This document shows positions 17,161 to 26,030 of a stretch of DNA of 64,000 nucleotides, one piece after another. Each line of letters opens with the position of its first letter. Position 1 is the stretch's first letter. The notes beneath the pieces were generated by a model. The model was not told where the DNA came from. It made no database searches and worked only from the letters and a program-made list of their open reading frames with translations. The stretch spans positions 124,001 to 188,000 of the forward strand of contig NZ_JAHFZZ010000001.1 in the NCBI RefSeq assembly GCF_018603905.1. Reading direction: 5' to 3'. The position numbers were made by a program, and so were the translations under genes. Source of the stretch: Nonomuraea sp. NEAU-A123. Its GTDB lineage: Bacteria > Actinomycetota > Actinomycetes > Streptosporangiales > Streptosporangiaceae.

Positions 17161-18926
17161 ACGAGGCACCCGAGAACGTCCGGCTGATCGGCGGCGAGAT
17201 GCTGCTGTGGTCAGACTCATCCCATACGTCCGGCGTCACGGACTGGCGAGGCGTGGCCCTCGAACTGGTCAGGCGCCTGCTCCCCATCGAAACCGACAAG
17301 GCGGCTTGGGCCGACGACGAGGCCGGCGCCGGAGAGGGCACCAGGTGCCACGAACGGGCCAGGGCCGGGGAACAGGCCTGGGATGACGGGGTGGCGAGGG
17401 CCGGGGAGTGGCCTTGGGGTGGTGAGCGGGCCAGGGTGCTGCTGGTCGGGCCGCACCCGCGCGGCCTGGTGGACGAAGTGGTGGCGCGGGCCTCGTCGGT
17501 GGCCGTGCTGCTGCGCTCCTATCCCGACGCGTGCGCCCTCGCCGAGCGCCATCCCGGTATCGCAGTGCACTGCGGCCGCCTGGCGGCGTTGCCGGCGGAG
17601 GAGACGTACGACCTGGTTCTGGCACTCGACGGATTGCGGCGTACGCACTCGGCCGAGGAGGTCGCGCCGCCCTGGCGTGAGTCGCTGGGCATGCTCGCCG
17701 CGCGCGTCGCGCCGGGCGGGCGGTTCGTCCTGAGCGTCAGCAACGACCTGGGCATCGACCGGTTCGTCGAGGCCAGGCCCGCCGACAGGGCGGGAGCCGA
17801 CGAGCACTGGGAGCCGCACGGCTTCGACCAGGGCTACCCGGATGGCTCCGGCGCCCTGGACGAGGAGCTGGCGGCGGCCGGACTGGTCCCTGAGAGGTGT
17901 TACGCCGCCTATCCGGGACGTGGGGCGCCGCGCGCGCTGCTCGCCCGCGAACTGCTCGGGCCCGACCTGCCCGACGCGCTCACGGTCCCGCTGAGCGCCC
18001 GTGGTGGCGACAGGATGCTGGTGGCCGACCCGCTGCGGCTGACCCGGCTGGTGTTCAGGCACGGCCTCGGCGAGCAACTCGCCCCGGTATGGGTGGCGAC
18101 CGCGACCAGACCCCCGATCGCGACCACCGCCCCGACCGCGACCAGACCTTCGGTCGCGCCCGTCGTGGTGGGTCTGCCGCTCGGACTCGTCGAAGAGGGG
18201 CACGCCGTACACGAGGTCACTCGGAGCACCACCCGCCAACTGCCCGACGGTGTGGAGCGGGCCATTCCCGGCGGGCGGGTCGTGGAGGAGGTCCTGGTCG
18301 AGGCGTGTGCCCGTGAGGACGTGCGGGCCGTCCGCGACCTGCTTGCCGCGCTCGGCGGCTGGGTCGAGATGGGCGGCGACGCCGCGGCCGACAACCTGGT
18401 CTGGGACGGTGAGCGGTTCGCCGCCATCCACCCCATGCCCGTGCAGCCTGACCGGCCCGCTGACCGCGTGGTGCTGTGCCGGGTGTTGTGGCGGTTCGCG
18501 GTCCGCCTGCTGGCCGCCGGTCACCACCATCCGTGGCCGTGGCCGCGGCAGGCCGAGCAACTGGCGCTGACGCTCTGCGGCATGGCGGGCCGGCCTTGTG
18601 ATCAGGCCGACCTCGATCTGGCCCGCAAGCTCGACGCCGAGCTGGGGCAGCCGGCCGAGCTGAGTGAGGCCGCCCCGACGTACCGTGACCTGCTCGGCGC
18701 GCGAGACCGGCTGGCGGATCAGCTGACCGCCGCGCTGGCCAGGGTGTCCCGTCTGGAGACCAAGCTCACCTACCGCGAACGCGAGCTGCTGCGGGCCAGG
18801 GGCCGGCTGAGAAAGAGCCAGCGGAAGTCAGCCGCCTACCGCAGGACGCTCGGCTACCGGCTCTCACGCCGTCTGGCCCGCCCGCGCAAGGTCGCCCGCA
18901 GGGTCCTGCGCCTCCTGTCCGGCTGA
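17157..18926 (+). CDS. Methyltransferase-like protein with C-terminal coiled coil and basic tail
   Basis: The 589-residue product has a degenerate Rossmann methyltransferase-like region at about residues 93-250: VLLVGPHPRG, then TYDLVLALDGLRR and LGMLAARVAPGGRFVLSV. The glycine-rich SAM loop is weak, so catalysis is uncertain. A second region (about 350-500) is unassigned, and residues about 515-589 form a coiled coil ending in an Arg/Lys-rich tail, often seen in glycan-cluster proteins that hold a complex at the membrane. Low-complexity Ala/Thr/Pro and ARAGE inserts interrupt it. ATG 17157 overlaps the previous stop; ATG 17151 is equally possible. The next gene starts 16 bases after its stop. 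Confidence 0.55.
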   Translation: MNEAPENVRLIGGEMLLWSDSSHTSGVTDWRGVALELVRRLLPIETDKAAWADDEAGAGEGTRCHERARAGEQAWDDGVARAGEWPWGGERARVLLVGPHPRGLVDEVVARASSVAVLLRSYPDACALAERHPGIAVHCGRLAALPAEETYDLVLALDGLRRTHSAEEVAPPWRESLGMLAARVAPGGRFVLSVSNDLGIDRFVEARPADRAGADEHWEPHGFDQGYPDGSGALDEELAAAGLVPERCYAAYPGRGAPRALLARELLGPDLPDALTVPLSARGGDRMLVADPLRLTRLVFRHGLGEQLAPVWVATATRPPIATTAPTATRPSVAPVVVGLPLGLVEEGHAVHEVTRSTTRQLPDGVERAIPGGRVVEEVLVEACAREDVRAVRDLLAALGGWVEMGGDAAADNLVWDGERFAAIHPMPVQPDRPADRVVLCRVLWRFAVRLLAAGHHHPWPWPRQAEQLALTLCGMAGRPCDQADLDLARKLDAELGQPAELSEAAPTYRDLLGARDRLADQLTAALARVSRLETKLTYRERELLRARGRLRKSQRKSAAYRRTLGYRLSRRLARPRKVARRVLRLLSG

Positions 18927-18941
18927 CGAAGAGGAGTTCCT

Positions 18942-20828
18942 GTGCCGGTTCTTTCGGTGATCGTCCCGTTCTACAACGTCGAGAAGTACATCGGTTCCTG
19001 CCTGGATTCGCTGGCCGCGCAGAAGCTCCAGGACCTTGAGATGATCTGCGTGGACGACGGCAGCACCGACGCCGGTGCCGCCGTGGTCGAGGCCCGGATG
19101 GCGACCGACGGGCGGATCAGGCTCATCCGGCAGGCCAACCAGGGGGTCGGGCGGGCCCGCAACATCGGCGTACGGCGGGCGACGGGCCGCTACCTCGCCT
19201 TCGTCGACGGCGACGACATGGTGCCGCCCCGCGCGTTCCAGCGGCTGGTCTCCTCCCTGGAGGCCACCGGCTCCGATCTGGCCTGCGGCAACGTCATGCG
19301 GCTCTACCGCAACCTGCTCGTACCCTCGTGGGCGCACAAGCAGGCGTTCGCCGAGCCGCTCAAGCGCACCCACATCACCCGCCACCCGCTGCTGATCCGC
19401 GACCGCATGCTGTGGAACAAGGTCTACCGCCGCGACTTCTGGGACGCGCTCGGTCTGACCTTCCCCGAGCGCATGTACGAGGACCAGCCGGTCGCCATGG
19501 CCGCGCACGTGGGCGCGTCGTCGGTGGACGTGATCAAGGGCATCGTCTATCACTGGCGGCAGCGCGACGAGGAGGGCTCCTCGATCACCCAGCGCTGCCT
19601 GGAGCCGGCCAACCTGCGTGACCGCCTGCTGTCGGTGCTGGAGACGGCCGCGCTGCTGGACAGGGACGCGCCCGCGCTCAGGCCGCACTTCGACCGCGAC
19701 ACGCTCGACATCGACATGACCGTAGCGGTGGCGGCCATGGCCGGGATGGGCGCCGCGGCCGCCCCCGCCCTCGTCGACCTGATCGTCCGCTATCTCGACG
19801 GCGTCGCGCCGGAGGCCTGGCAGAGCATCCCGTTCGCGCAGCGGCTCCAGGCGCACCTGCTCCACGGGCGCCGCCTGGACGAGCTGGCGCGCGTCTTCGA
19901 GCAGGACCGCGAGGGTCTCCTGCAGCCGCGCATCAGCCTCGCGGGACTGCTGCGCAAGCGCTGGCACGGCCGGCACCCGGCCATGCCCAGGCGCCTGTCG
20001 GAGGTGTCGGCCGAGCTCAGCCTGTCGGCCCGCCTGCTGGAGCTGGAATGGCACGACGGCCGGCTCAGAGGTACGGGGCGCGTGAGCGTGGACCGGTTCG
20101 ACGCGTCGGACCTGCGCAAGGCGAGCGTGCAGGTGTGGCTGGAGGAGCGCAGGACCGGCGACGTCATCCCGCTGTCCGACCAGCGCGTCTCGTCGACCTG
20201 GGCGAACGTCGAGCAGGAAGGCGGCGGTGCGGTGCCGGAGCACGGCTTCTCCTTCGAGTTCGCCTTCGACCCGGCGGCTCTTACGGGCCCGCGGCTCGCC
20301 CGCCGGGGGCACTGGAACCTGAAGGCGCGGCTGCGCGCTCACCGGCTGACGCTGGAGGCGAAGGTCGCGGGACCGCGCTGGTTGCCGCCGCTGGTGCCCG
20401 CGCCCAGGCGTATGGCGGGCGTGTGGCTGGTGCCGGTACGCGGCGGTGGCGGGGCCTGGGGGCTGCGGCTGCGCCGGGCCCAGGCGCTGATCGGCGAGTG
20501 CCGGGTCGACGGCGACGACCTGGTCTTCTCCGGTCAGCTCGCCGACCCGGGCGACGGCGACCCGGTGCTGCGGCTGGTGCGCAGGAGCGACGGCGAGGAG
20601 ATGTACTTCCCCGTCATGCTGGCCGGGCACGACTTCCGGGCCAGGGTGCCGCTGGTGGACATCGACGAGGTCGTCGGCCACGAGTCGCGCTGGGACTTCG
20701 TCATCGACCAGGGCCGGATGATCCGGCCGCTGGCGCGTACCCAGGCCCGGCCGATCGTGACCGTCGCCGAGCGGCGCTTCCTGGTCGACCGGAGCGACGA
20801 CGGCAACCTCATGCTCGCCGAACGCTGA
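18942..20828 (+). CDS. GT2 family glycosyltransferase with long C-terminal domain
   Basis: Residues 1 to about 230 form a GT-A fold GT2 enzyme: VIVPFYNVEKYI, VDDGSTDAG, VGRARNIGVRRA and the metal/nucleotide motif VDGDDMVPP. The following NKVYRRDFW...MYEDQPV pattern is typical of GT2 domains linked to teichoic-acid-type polymerases. Residues about 340-628 are a predicted beta-rich domain without a family I recognise. It should add a sugar to a growing wall polymer in the cytoplasm. Its core closely resembles the GT2 proteins at 26704 and 31188, so the three probably arose by duplication. A GAGGAG site precedes the GTG start. It is the last gene of its operon. Confidence 0.85.
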   Translation: MPVLSVIVPFYNVEKYIGSCLDSLAAQKLQDLEMICVDDGSTDAGAAVVEARMATDGRIRLIRQANQGVGRARNIGVRRATGRYLAFVDGDDMVPPRAFQRLVSSLEATGSDLACGNVMRLYRNLLVPSWAHKQAFAEPLKRTHITRHPLLIRDRMLWNKVYRRDFWDALGLTFPERMYEDQPVAMAAHVGASSVDVIKGIVYHWRQRDEEGSSITQRCLEPANLRDRLLSVLETAALLDRDAPALRPHFDRDTLDIDMTVAVAAMAGMGAAAAPALVDLIVRYLDGVAPEAWQSIPFAQRLQAHLLHGRRLDELARVFEQDREGLLQPRISLAGLLRKRWHGRHPAMPRRLSEVSAELSLSARLLELEWHDGRLRGTGRVSVDRFDASDLRKASVQVWLEERRTGDVIPLSDQRVSSTWANVEQEGGGAVPEHGFSFEFAFDPAALTGPRLARRGHWNLKARLRAHRLTLEAKVAGPRWLPPLVPAPRRMAGVWLVPVRGGGGAWGLRLRRAQALIGECRVDGDDLVFSGQLADPGDGDPVLRLVRRSDGEEMYFPVMLAGHDFRARVPLVDIDEVVGHESRWDFVIDQGRMIRPLARTQARPIVTVAERRFLVDRSDDGNLMLAER

Positions 20829-20848
20829 GCCGACGAGCTGGCGAGCCG

Positions 20849-20936
20849 ACACACCGGCGTCGGCGAGTCGACAAGCCAGCGAGTCGACAAGCCAGCGAGT
20901 CGGCGAGCCAGGCAAGCCGGTGAGTCGGCGAGCCGC
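20849..20936. repeat. Degenerate 16-bp tandem repeats between convergent genes
   Basis: Two perfect copies of a 16-base unit (GAGTCGACAAGCCAGC, 20865-20880 and 20881-20896) are followed by a diverged third copy and flanked by looser variants of GCGAGTCGGCGAGCC. The array fills the 111-base space between the convergent GT2 and pseC-like genes. It has no clear hairpin and no spacers. Confidence 0.7.
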
Positions 20937-20939
20937 GGA

Positions 20940-22064
20940 TCACTCCAGGATGGCGCGCAGCCGGTCGACGACCTCGTCCTGCTGGTGGTCGGTGAGGTCG
21001 GGGAAGAGCGGCAGAGAGAGCTGCTCGGCGTAATATGCCTCGGCCTCCGGGCAGATCCCGCGCCGGTAGCCGAGGTCCGCGAAGACCGGATGCCAGTAGG
21101 CCGGGATGTAGTTGACCTGCACCCCGATCCCCGCGGCCCGCATGCGGTCGTACACCTCCCGCCGGCGCCCGTCGCGGATCCTGACCGGATAGAGGTGCCA
21201 GCTCGGGGAGGTGTAGGGGCGCCGGGCGGGAAGTGTCAGCCCCGGCAGGTCGCCGAGCAGCGTGTTGTAGCGGGCGACCAGGTCGGCTCGCCGCGCGCGG
21301 AAGCGTTCGAGCCGCCGCAACTGGCTGACGCCGAGCGCGCAGAGCACGTCGGGCAGCCGGTAGTTGAGGCCGAAGTCGTGGACCTCCTGGTGCCAGCCGC
21401 CGTGGCCGGGGTCGCGCTGCTCGGCCGGGTCGCGGACCAGGCCGTGGTTGCGGAACCGGGCGGCGCGGGCGTAGCGGTCGCGATCGTGTACGGCGACGGC
21501 GCCGCCCTCGGCGGTGGTCACGGTCTTGGTGGGGAAGAACGAGAACGTGGTGATATCGGCCGGCTCCCCGACCGGCCGGTCCTTGTAGAACGAGCCGATG
21601 GAGTGGGCGGCGTCGCCGATCAGCAAGGCGCCGGTCCGGTCGGCGATCACGCGCAGTTCGTCGTAGTCGGCGGGATGGCCCGCGTAGTCGACCGCGGTGA
21701 TCGCCTTGGTGCCGTCGCCCGCCAGCGACTCGACCGACACGGGATCGAGGTTGCCCGTGTCGGGCTGCACGTCGGCGAAGACCACCCGGGCACCGCGCAT
21801 GGCGGCGGTGGCGGCCGTCGCCACGAACGTCAGCGGCGAGGTGATCACCTCGTCACCCGGCCCGACCCCGGCCGCCACGTACGCGACGTGCAGGGCCGCC
21901 GTGCCGGAGGTGACCGCCAGGCACGGCACGCCGCCCGTCCAGCGGGCCAGCTCGGCCTCGAACGAGCCGACCATGGGCCCGGTCGTCAGCCACTCGCCGC
22001 GCAGCACCTCGGTCACGGCCTCGACATCGGCGTCGGCGATCGACTGCCGTCCGTAGGGCAGCAT
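20940..22064 (-). CDS. pseC: PLP-dependent aminotransferase, PseC-like (DegT/DnrJ/EryC1 family)
   Basis: The 374-residue enzyme should transfer an amino group to C4 of the UDP-4-keto-6-deoxy-sugar made by PseB, giving UDP-4-amino-4,6-dideoxy-AltNAc. Family features are the start PYGRQSIADADVEAV, VTSGTAALHVAY that holds the cofactor phosphate, IGDAAHSIGS with the PLP-contacting aspartate, and FFPTKTVTTAEGG with the Schiff-base lysine. The ATG overlaps the PseB stop codon (TGATG), so the pair is translationally coupled. The assignment to PseC rather than another sugar aminotransferase rests on the neighbouring pseB, pseF, pseG, pseH and pseI genes. Confidence 0.85.
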   Translation of the reverse strand: MLPYGRQSIADADVEAVTEVLRGEWLTTGPMVGSFEAELARWTGGVPCLAVTSGTAALHVAYVAAGVGPGDEVITSPLTFVATAATAAMRGARVVFADVQPDTGNLDPVSVESLAGDGTKAITAVDYAGHPADYDELRVIADRTGALLIGDAAHSIGSFYKDRPVGEPADITTFSFFPTKTVTTAEGGAVAVHDRDRYARAARFRNHGLVRDPAEQRDPGHGGWHQEVHDFGLNYRLPDVLCALGVSQLRRLERFRARRADLVARYNTLLGDLPGLTLPARRPYTSPSWHLYPVRIRDGRRREVYDRMRAAGIGVQVNYIPAYWHPVFADLGYRRGICPEAEAYYAEQLSLPLFPDLTDHQQDEVVDRLRAILE

Positions 22065-23047
22065 CAGACGCTGACCGCGGCCATGGCGCGCAGGTCGTCG
22101 ACCGACAGCCAGCGGTCGTTGGTGTCGGAGCGGTAGGCGAAGCCCTCCGGCAGCAGCTCGCCGCCCTGCGGGGGCACGTAGCCCCAGGTGGCGATCGTCG
22201 GTTGCACGACGTAGCGGTCACTCAGGCGCAGGGTCCTGCGGCCGTCGTCGGGGCCGATCATCTCCTCGTGCAGCTTCTCGCCGGGCCGGATGCCGATCTC
22301 GTAGACCGGGCACTGCGGCGCCAGAGCCTGGGCCAGGTCGGGCAGGCGCATGCTGGGGATGCGCGGCACGTACAGCTCGCCGCCCTGCATCAGGTCGAAG
22401 GAGTCGACCACGAACCGGACGGCCTGGTCGAGCGTGATCCAGAACCGGGTCATCCGCTTGTCGGTGATCGGCACGCTGCCGCCCTCCTCGGCCAGCCGCA
22501 GGAAGAACGGCACCACCGAACCCCTGCTGCCCACCACGTTGCCGTAGCGCACCACGGCGAAGCGGGTCACGTGGCTGGCGGCGTAGTGGTTGGCCGAGAC
22601 GAACAGCTTGTCGGCGACCAGCTTCGTCGCGCCGTACAGGTTGATCGGGCTGGACGCCTTGTCGGTGGAGAGCGCGACGACCTTGCGCACGCCGCAGTCG
22701 ATGGCGGCCTCCACCACGTTCTGGGAGCCGGAGACGTTGGTCACGACGTACTCGAACGGGTTGTACTCGGCCGTGTCGACCTGCTTCAGCGCCGCCGCGT
22801 GCACCACGTAGTCGATGCGGTGCATGGCCCTGGTCAGGCGGTCCCTGTCGCGCACGTCGCCGATGAACCAGCGCAACCGCTGGTCGTCGCCGAACAGGTG
22901 ACGCGCCTCGTACTGCTTGAGCTCGTCGCGCGAGAAGATCACCAGGCGGCGCACGCCGAGGTGGTCCAGCGCGTGGCGGACGAAAGCCTTGCCGAAGGAC
23001 CCCGTGCCTCCGGTGATCAGAATCGACGATCCACTGAGAATGCTCAC
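22064..23047 (-). CDS. pseB: UDP-GlcNAc 4,6-dehydratase (inverting), PseB
   Basis: PseB removes water from UDP-GlcNAc and inverts C5 in the first step of pseudaminic acid synthesis. The cytosolic 327-residue protein has the NADP-binding ITGGTGSFG at residues 11-19, IGDVRD, the hallmark ALSTDKASSPINLYGATK containing the catalytic lysine of the TDK triad and the YxxxK-type motif, and RYGNVVGSRGSVVPFF. GTG 23047 is chosen because it puts the nucleotide loop where PseB proteins have it and a G-rich stretch precedes it; ATG 23068 or 23116 are alternatives. It is followed by pseC in the same transcript and is divergent from pseF. Confidence 0.9.
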   Translation of the reverse strand: MSILSGSSILITGGTGSFGKAFVRHALDHLGVRRLVIFSRDELKQYEARHLFGDDQRLRWFIGDVRDRDRLTRAMHRIDYVVHAAALKQVDTAEYNPFEYVVTNVSGSQNVVEAAIDCGVRKVVALSTDKASSPINLYGATKLVADKLFVSANHYAASHVTRFAVVRYGNVVGSRGSVVPFFLRLAEEGGSVPITDKRMTRFWITLDQAVRFVVDSFDLMQGGELYVPRIPSMRLPDLAQALAPQCPVYEIGIRPGEKLHEEMIGPDDGRRTLRLSDRYVVQPTIATWGYVPPQGGELLPEGFAYRSDTNDRWLSVDDLRAMAAVSV

Positions 23048-23124
23048 GCGGCCCCCCGCTGTAGTCATCCAAGCTGCCCGGTAGCATAGCGCGATCGTCA
23101 AATGACACACAGTCACATAGGGGA

Positions 23125-23865
23125 ATGGGGCTTCGGGTGAGGATTGTCGGAATCGTTCAGGCGCGCATGGGCTCGACGCGCCTGCCGGGCAAGGTCTTGC
23201 GCGAGCTCGGCGGCCGCTCCGTGCTGGGCTGGGTGGTCCGTGCGGTACGCGCGGCGGACGTGGTCGACGACCTGGTGGTGGCGACCACCACGGAGGCGGC
23301 CGACGACCTGGTGGTGGCGGAGTGCCGCAGGCTCGGCGTGTCCTGGCACCGGGGGCCGGTCGACGACGTGCTCACCCGGTTCACGCAGGTGCTGCGGGGT
23401 CATCCGGGCGAGGCCGTCATGCGGTTCACGGCGGACTGCCCGCTGCTCGATCCGGTGGTGATCCGCGAGGCCGCGCTGGTCTTCCGTGCGGTGCCCGGCC
23501 TCGACTACCTGAGCACGAGCCTGGCGCGCACGCTGCCGCGTGGGCTCGACGTGGAGATCGCCGGGCTGGCCGCGCTGGAACGGGCCGATCGGGAGGCCAC
23601 CGCGCATCACCGTACGCACGTCACGTCCTACATCTACTCGCATCCGGGCGAGTCGCGGCTGCTCGGCCTCGCCTACGCGCCGGCGGCGGCCGACCTGCGG
23701 GTCACGCTCGACACGGAGGACGACTGGCGGCTCATCTCGCGGGTCGTCGCGGAGCTGGGCGACGGGTGCGTGCCGGTCCGGTCACTGGTCGGCTGGCTGC
23801 GGGAGCGGCCCGAGGTGTGCGAGCTCAACGCGCACGTGGCGCAGAAGGCGTTGCAGGAGGCGTGA
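23125..23865 (+). CDS. pseF: CMP-pseudaminic acid cytidylyltransferase-like protein (PseF/SpsF family)
   Basis: This enzyme is expected to join pseudaminic acid with CTP to give the activated donor CMP-Pse. It has the nucleotidyltransferase start GIVQARMGSTRLPGKVL, the metal/sugar region RFTADCPLLDP and the later DTEDDWRLI, all standard for the SpsF/PseF cytidylyltransferases. The length (246 residues) fits. ATG 23125 or GTG 23137 could be the start; a GGGG run sits correctly only for the second. Its stop overlaps the pseG GTG start. The 77 bases back to pseB should contain divergent promoters. Confidence 0.85.
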   Translation: MGLRVRIVGIVQARMGSTRLPGKVLRELGGRSVLGWVVRAVRAADVVDDLVVATTTEAADDLVVAECRRLGVSWHRGPVDDVLTRFTQVLRGHPGEAVMRFTADCPLLDPVVIREAALVFRAVPGLDYLSTSLARTLPRGLDVEIAGLAALERADREATAHHRTHVTSYIYSHPGESRLLGLAYAPAAADLRVTLDTEDDWRLISRVVAELGDGCVPVRSLVGWLRERPEVCELNAHVAQKALQEA

Positions 23866-24980
23866 CGCACCGGGTGGGGTTCCGTTGTGACGCGGGCGTG
23901 GCGAGCGGGGTCGGTCATCTGATGCGCTGCGTGGCGCTGGCCGAGGAGCTGTGCGGGCGGGGGGCCGAAGTGCTGTTCCTGGGGGAGGTGGCGGGGTCCG
24001 AGTGGGCGGGGTCGCAGTTGCGGCAGCGCGGGTTCCCGCTGTGCGCCGCGCCTGCCGAGCCGGAGGCGCTGGTCGAGCTGGTGCGGGTGTTCGGGCTGGA
24101 CGCGGTGGTGCTGGACTCGTACGTGCTGGCCGCCGGTACGGGGGCGGCGCTGCGGGCGGCGGGCACGGCCGTGCTGGCGATCATCGACGGCGACCCGCTG
24201 GGCCAGGAGGCGGACCTCTACCTCGACCAGAACCTCGGCGCCGAGCTGCGCCCCTTCCAGCCGCCCCGAGAGGCCGAGGGCGGTCCCCGGGACGAGCGGC
24301 CGGCCGGTCCCCGGGACGAGCGGCCGGCCGGTCCCCGGGACGAGCGGCCGGCCGGTCCACGGGGCGAGAGGCCGCCCGGTCCGCAGGGCGCTTGGCTGGC
24401 CGGTCCGCAGGGTGCGCGGCTGGCCGGGGCGCGTTATGCGTTGCTGCGGGACAGCGTCCTGCTGATGCGGGGGACCGCCCGACGCCGCCCGGCCCGGTCG
24501 GAGGGGCCGCTGGTGCTGTGCTTCTTCGGCGGCACCGACAGCGCCGGCGTGGCGCCGGCCTGGGCCGGGGCGCTGTGTGCGACCGGGCTGCCGTTCCGGG
24601 CGACCGTGGTCAGCCCGGTGCCGTTCGACGTGGACGGGCCCGTCACGGTCATCCCGCCGACGGACCGGCTGCCCGGCCTGATGGCCGAGGCCAACCTGGT
24701 GGTCACCGCGGCGGGCTCGGCCGTCTGGGAACTGCTCCACCTGGGTGTGCCGACCGCGCTGAGCTGGGTGGCCGACAACCAGCTGATCGGCTACGAGGCG
24801 CTGGTCGGCGGCGGCATCGCGGCGGGGCTGGGACCCGCCCCGGACGCGGCGGCCGTCGGCGTCCTCACCCGCCTGCTCGCCGACCCCGCGGCCCGCGACG
24901 AGTACGGCAGGCGCGGCGTCAAGCTGATCGACGGCCGGGGCAGGGAACGCGTCGCCGACGCGCTCCTCGCTCTCTTGTGA
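23862..24980 (+). CDS. pseG: PseG-like UDP-sugar hydrolase with octapeptide-repeat insertion
   Basis: PseG cuts UDP from UDP-2,4-diacetamido-2,4,6-trideoxy-altrose, the fourth step of the pathway. The 372-residue protein keeps the active-site start RCDAGVASGVGHLMRC with His19 at the catalytic position, and the C-terminal GT-B-type half (VTAAGSAVWELLHLGVPT, WVADNQ). Between the two halves, residues 141-188 are six copies of an eight-residue unit with consensus GPRDERPA. This makes the protein longer than typical PseG. The unit is hydrophilic and probably a surface loop that leaves activity intact, but that needs a test. GTG 23862 overlaps the pseF stop. Confidence 0.85.
   Translation: MTHRVGFRCDAGVASGVGHLMRCVALAEELCGRGAEVLFLGEVAGSEWAGSQLRQRGFPLCAAPAEPEALVELVRVFGLDAVVLDSYVLAAGTGAALRAAGTAVLAIIDGDPLGQEADLYLDQNLGAELRPFQPPREAEGGPRDERPAGPRDERPAGPRDERPAGPRGERPPGPQGAWLAGPQGARLAGARYALLRDSVLLMRGTARRRPARSEGPLVLCFFGGTDSAGVAPAWAGALCATGLPFRATVVSPVPFDVDGPVTVIPPTDRLPGLMAEANLVVTAAGSAVWELLHLGVPTALSWVADNQLIGYEALVGGGIAAGLGPAPDAAAVGVLTRLLADPAARDEYGRRGVKLIDGRGRERVADALLALL
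24282..24425 (+). repeat. Six tandem 24-bp units inside pseG
   Basis: Six head-to-tail 24-base units start at 24282, 24306, 24330, 24354, 24378 and 24402. The first three are identical; the fourth to sixth diverge progressively. The unit length is a multiple of three, so the array stays in frame and encodes GPRDERPA-type octapeptides. Three identical copies suggest recent expansion by slippage or unequal exchange. Confidence 0.95.
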
Positions 24981-24986
24981 AGCACG

Positions 24987-26030
24987 TCAGACCAGGTCCC
25001 AGGTCAACGGTGTGCCGACCGTGGCGTCCCTGGCGAAGCGGCGGCCCATCACCTGCGCCGCCGCCGCCGGAGGCAGCCCGCCGGCCGGCCGGATGGAGCG
25101 GACGTTCTGCTCCGTCACCGGCTCGCCCGCCCGCACATCCCGTACGACGTACAACGACCGCCGGAACCGGAGCCCCTCGCTCTCGGAGGCCCGCGGCCCG
25201 ATGACCGCGCTGCCCAGCGACTGCCAGGCTCGCTCGCTCTCCACCACGAGCGCCGCGAGTTCGGTGGGCTCCAGCGAGAACGCCGAGTCGACACCCCCGT
25301 CGCCCCGGTCCACGGTGACGTGCTTCTCGATCAGGCAGGCGCCGAGCGCGACCGCCGCCAGCGCGGCGCCGAGTCCGGGCGTGTGGTCGGAGATGCCCAC
25401 GACCGCGCCGGTGAGCCCGGCGAGCAGCGGCAGCGAGCGCAGGTTGCTCTCGGTGGGCGCGGCGGGGTAGGTCGCGGTGCAGGTCAGCACGGCGAGCTGG
25501 GCGCAGCCCGCGTCACGGGCGGCCGCCACGGCGGCGTGGATCTCGCCGATCGACGCCATGCCGGTGGAGAGGATCAGCGGCTTCCCCGTGGCGGCGGCGA
25601 GCCTGATCAGGGGGAGGTCCACGATCTCCGAGGAGGCGATCTTGTAGGCCGGGGCGTCCAGGCTCTCCAGCAGCTCGACGGCCGTGGGGTCGAAGGGCGA
25701 GGAGAACGGGATGAGCCCCCGCCGGCGAGCCTTGGCGAAGATCGGCTCGTGCCACTCCCACGGCGTGTGGGCCCGCTCGTAGAGCTGGTAGAGGCGTTCG
25801 CCGCCCCACAGCTCGTGCTCGTCGGCCAGGCGGAAGGCGGGGCCGTCGGCGTCGACGGTGATCGTGTCGGGGCGGTAGGTCTGCAGCTTCAGCGCGTGGG
25901 CGCCGCTGTCGGCCACCGCGTCGACGATGGCCAGCGCCTGCTCGAGGCGGCCGTTGTGGTTGCCCGACATCTCGGCGATGACGAAGGGAGGCTGGTCCGC
26001 CCCGATCGCGCGCCCGGCGATGGAGATCAT
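24987..26030 (-). CDS. pseI: Pseudaminic acid synthase, PseI (NeuB family)
   Basis: PseI condenses 2,4-diacetamido-2,4,6-trideoxy-L-altrose with phosphoenolpyruvate to form pseudaminic acid. The 347-residue protein has the NeuB TIM barrel followed by a C-terminal SAF (antifreeze-like) domain from about residue 280 (RSLYVVRDVRAGEPVTEQNVRS). The start AEMSGNHNG at residues 19-27 and ALKLQTYRPDTITVD are more typical of PseI than of sialic or legionaminic acid synthases. Metal ligands are expected in the barrel (SDHTPG, EKHVTVDR). ATG 26030 overlaps the pseH stop (ATGA). It is convergent with pseG, 6 bases apart. Confidence 0.9.
   Translation of the reverse strand: MISIAGRAIGADQPPFVIAEMSGNHNGRLEQALAIVDAVADSGAHALKLQTYRPDTITVDADGPAFRLADEHELWGGERLYQLYERAHTPWEWHEPIFAKARRRGLIPFSSPFDPTAVELLESLDAPAYKIASSEIVDLPLIRLAAATGKPLILSTGMASIGEIHAAVAAARDAGCAQLAVLTCTATYPAAPTESNLRSLPLLAGLTGAVVGISDHTPGLGAALAAVALGACLIEKHVTVDRGDGGVDSAFSLEPTELAALVVESERAWQSLGSAVIGPRASESEGLRFRRSLYVVRDVRAGEPVTEQNVRSIRPAGGLPPAAAAQVMGRRFARDATVGTPLTWDLV

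Noticed and set aside
24282..24425. Possible CRISPR array because of evenly spaced repeats
   Set aside because: The 24-bp units touch each other with no spacers and stay in frame inside pseG; no cas genes are near.
24987..26030. Sialic acid (NeuB) or legionaminic acid synthase
   Set aside because: The EMSGNHNG and KLQTY motifs and the presence of inverting PseB, PseC, PseG and PseH favour pseudaminic acid; a phylogeny would be decisive.
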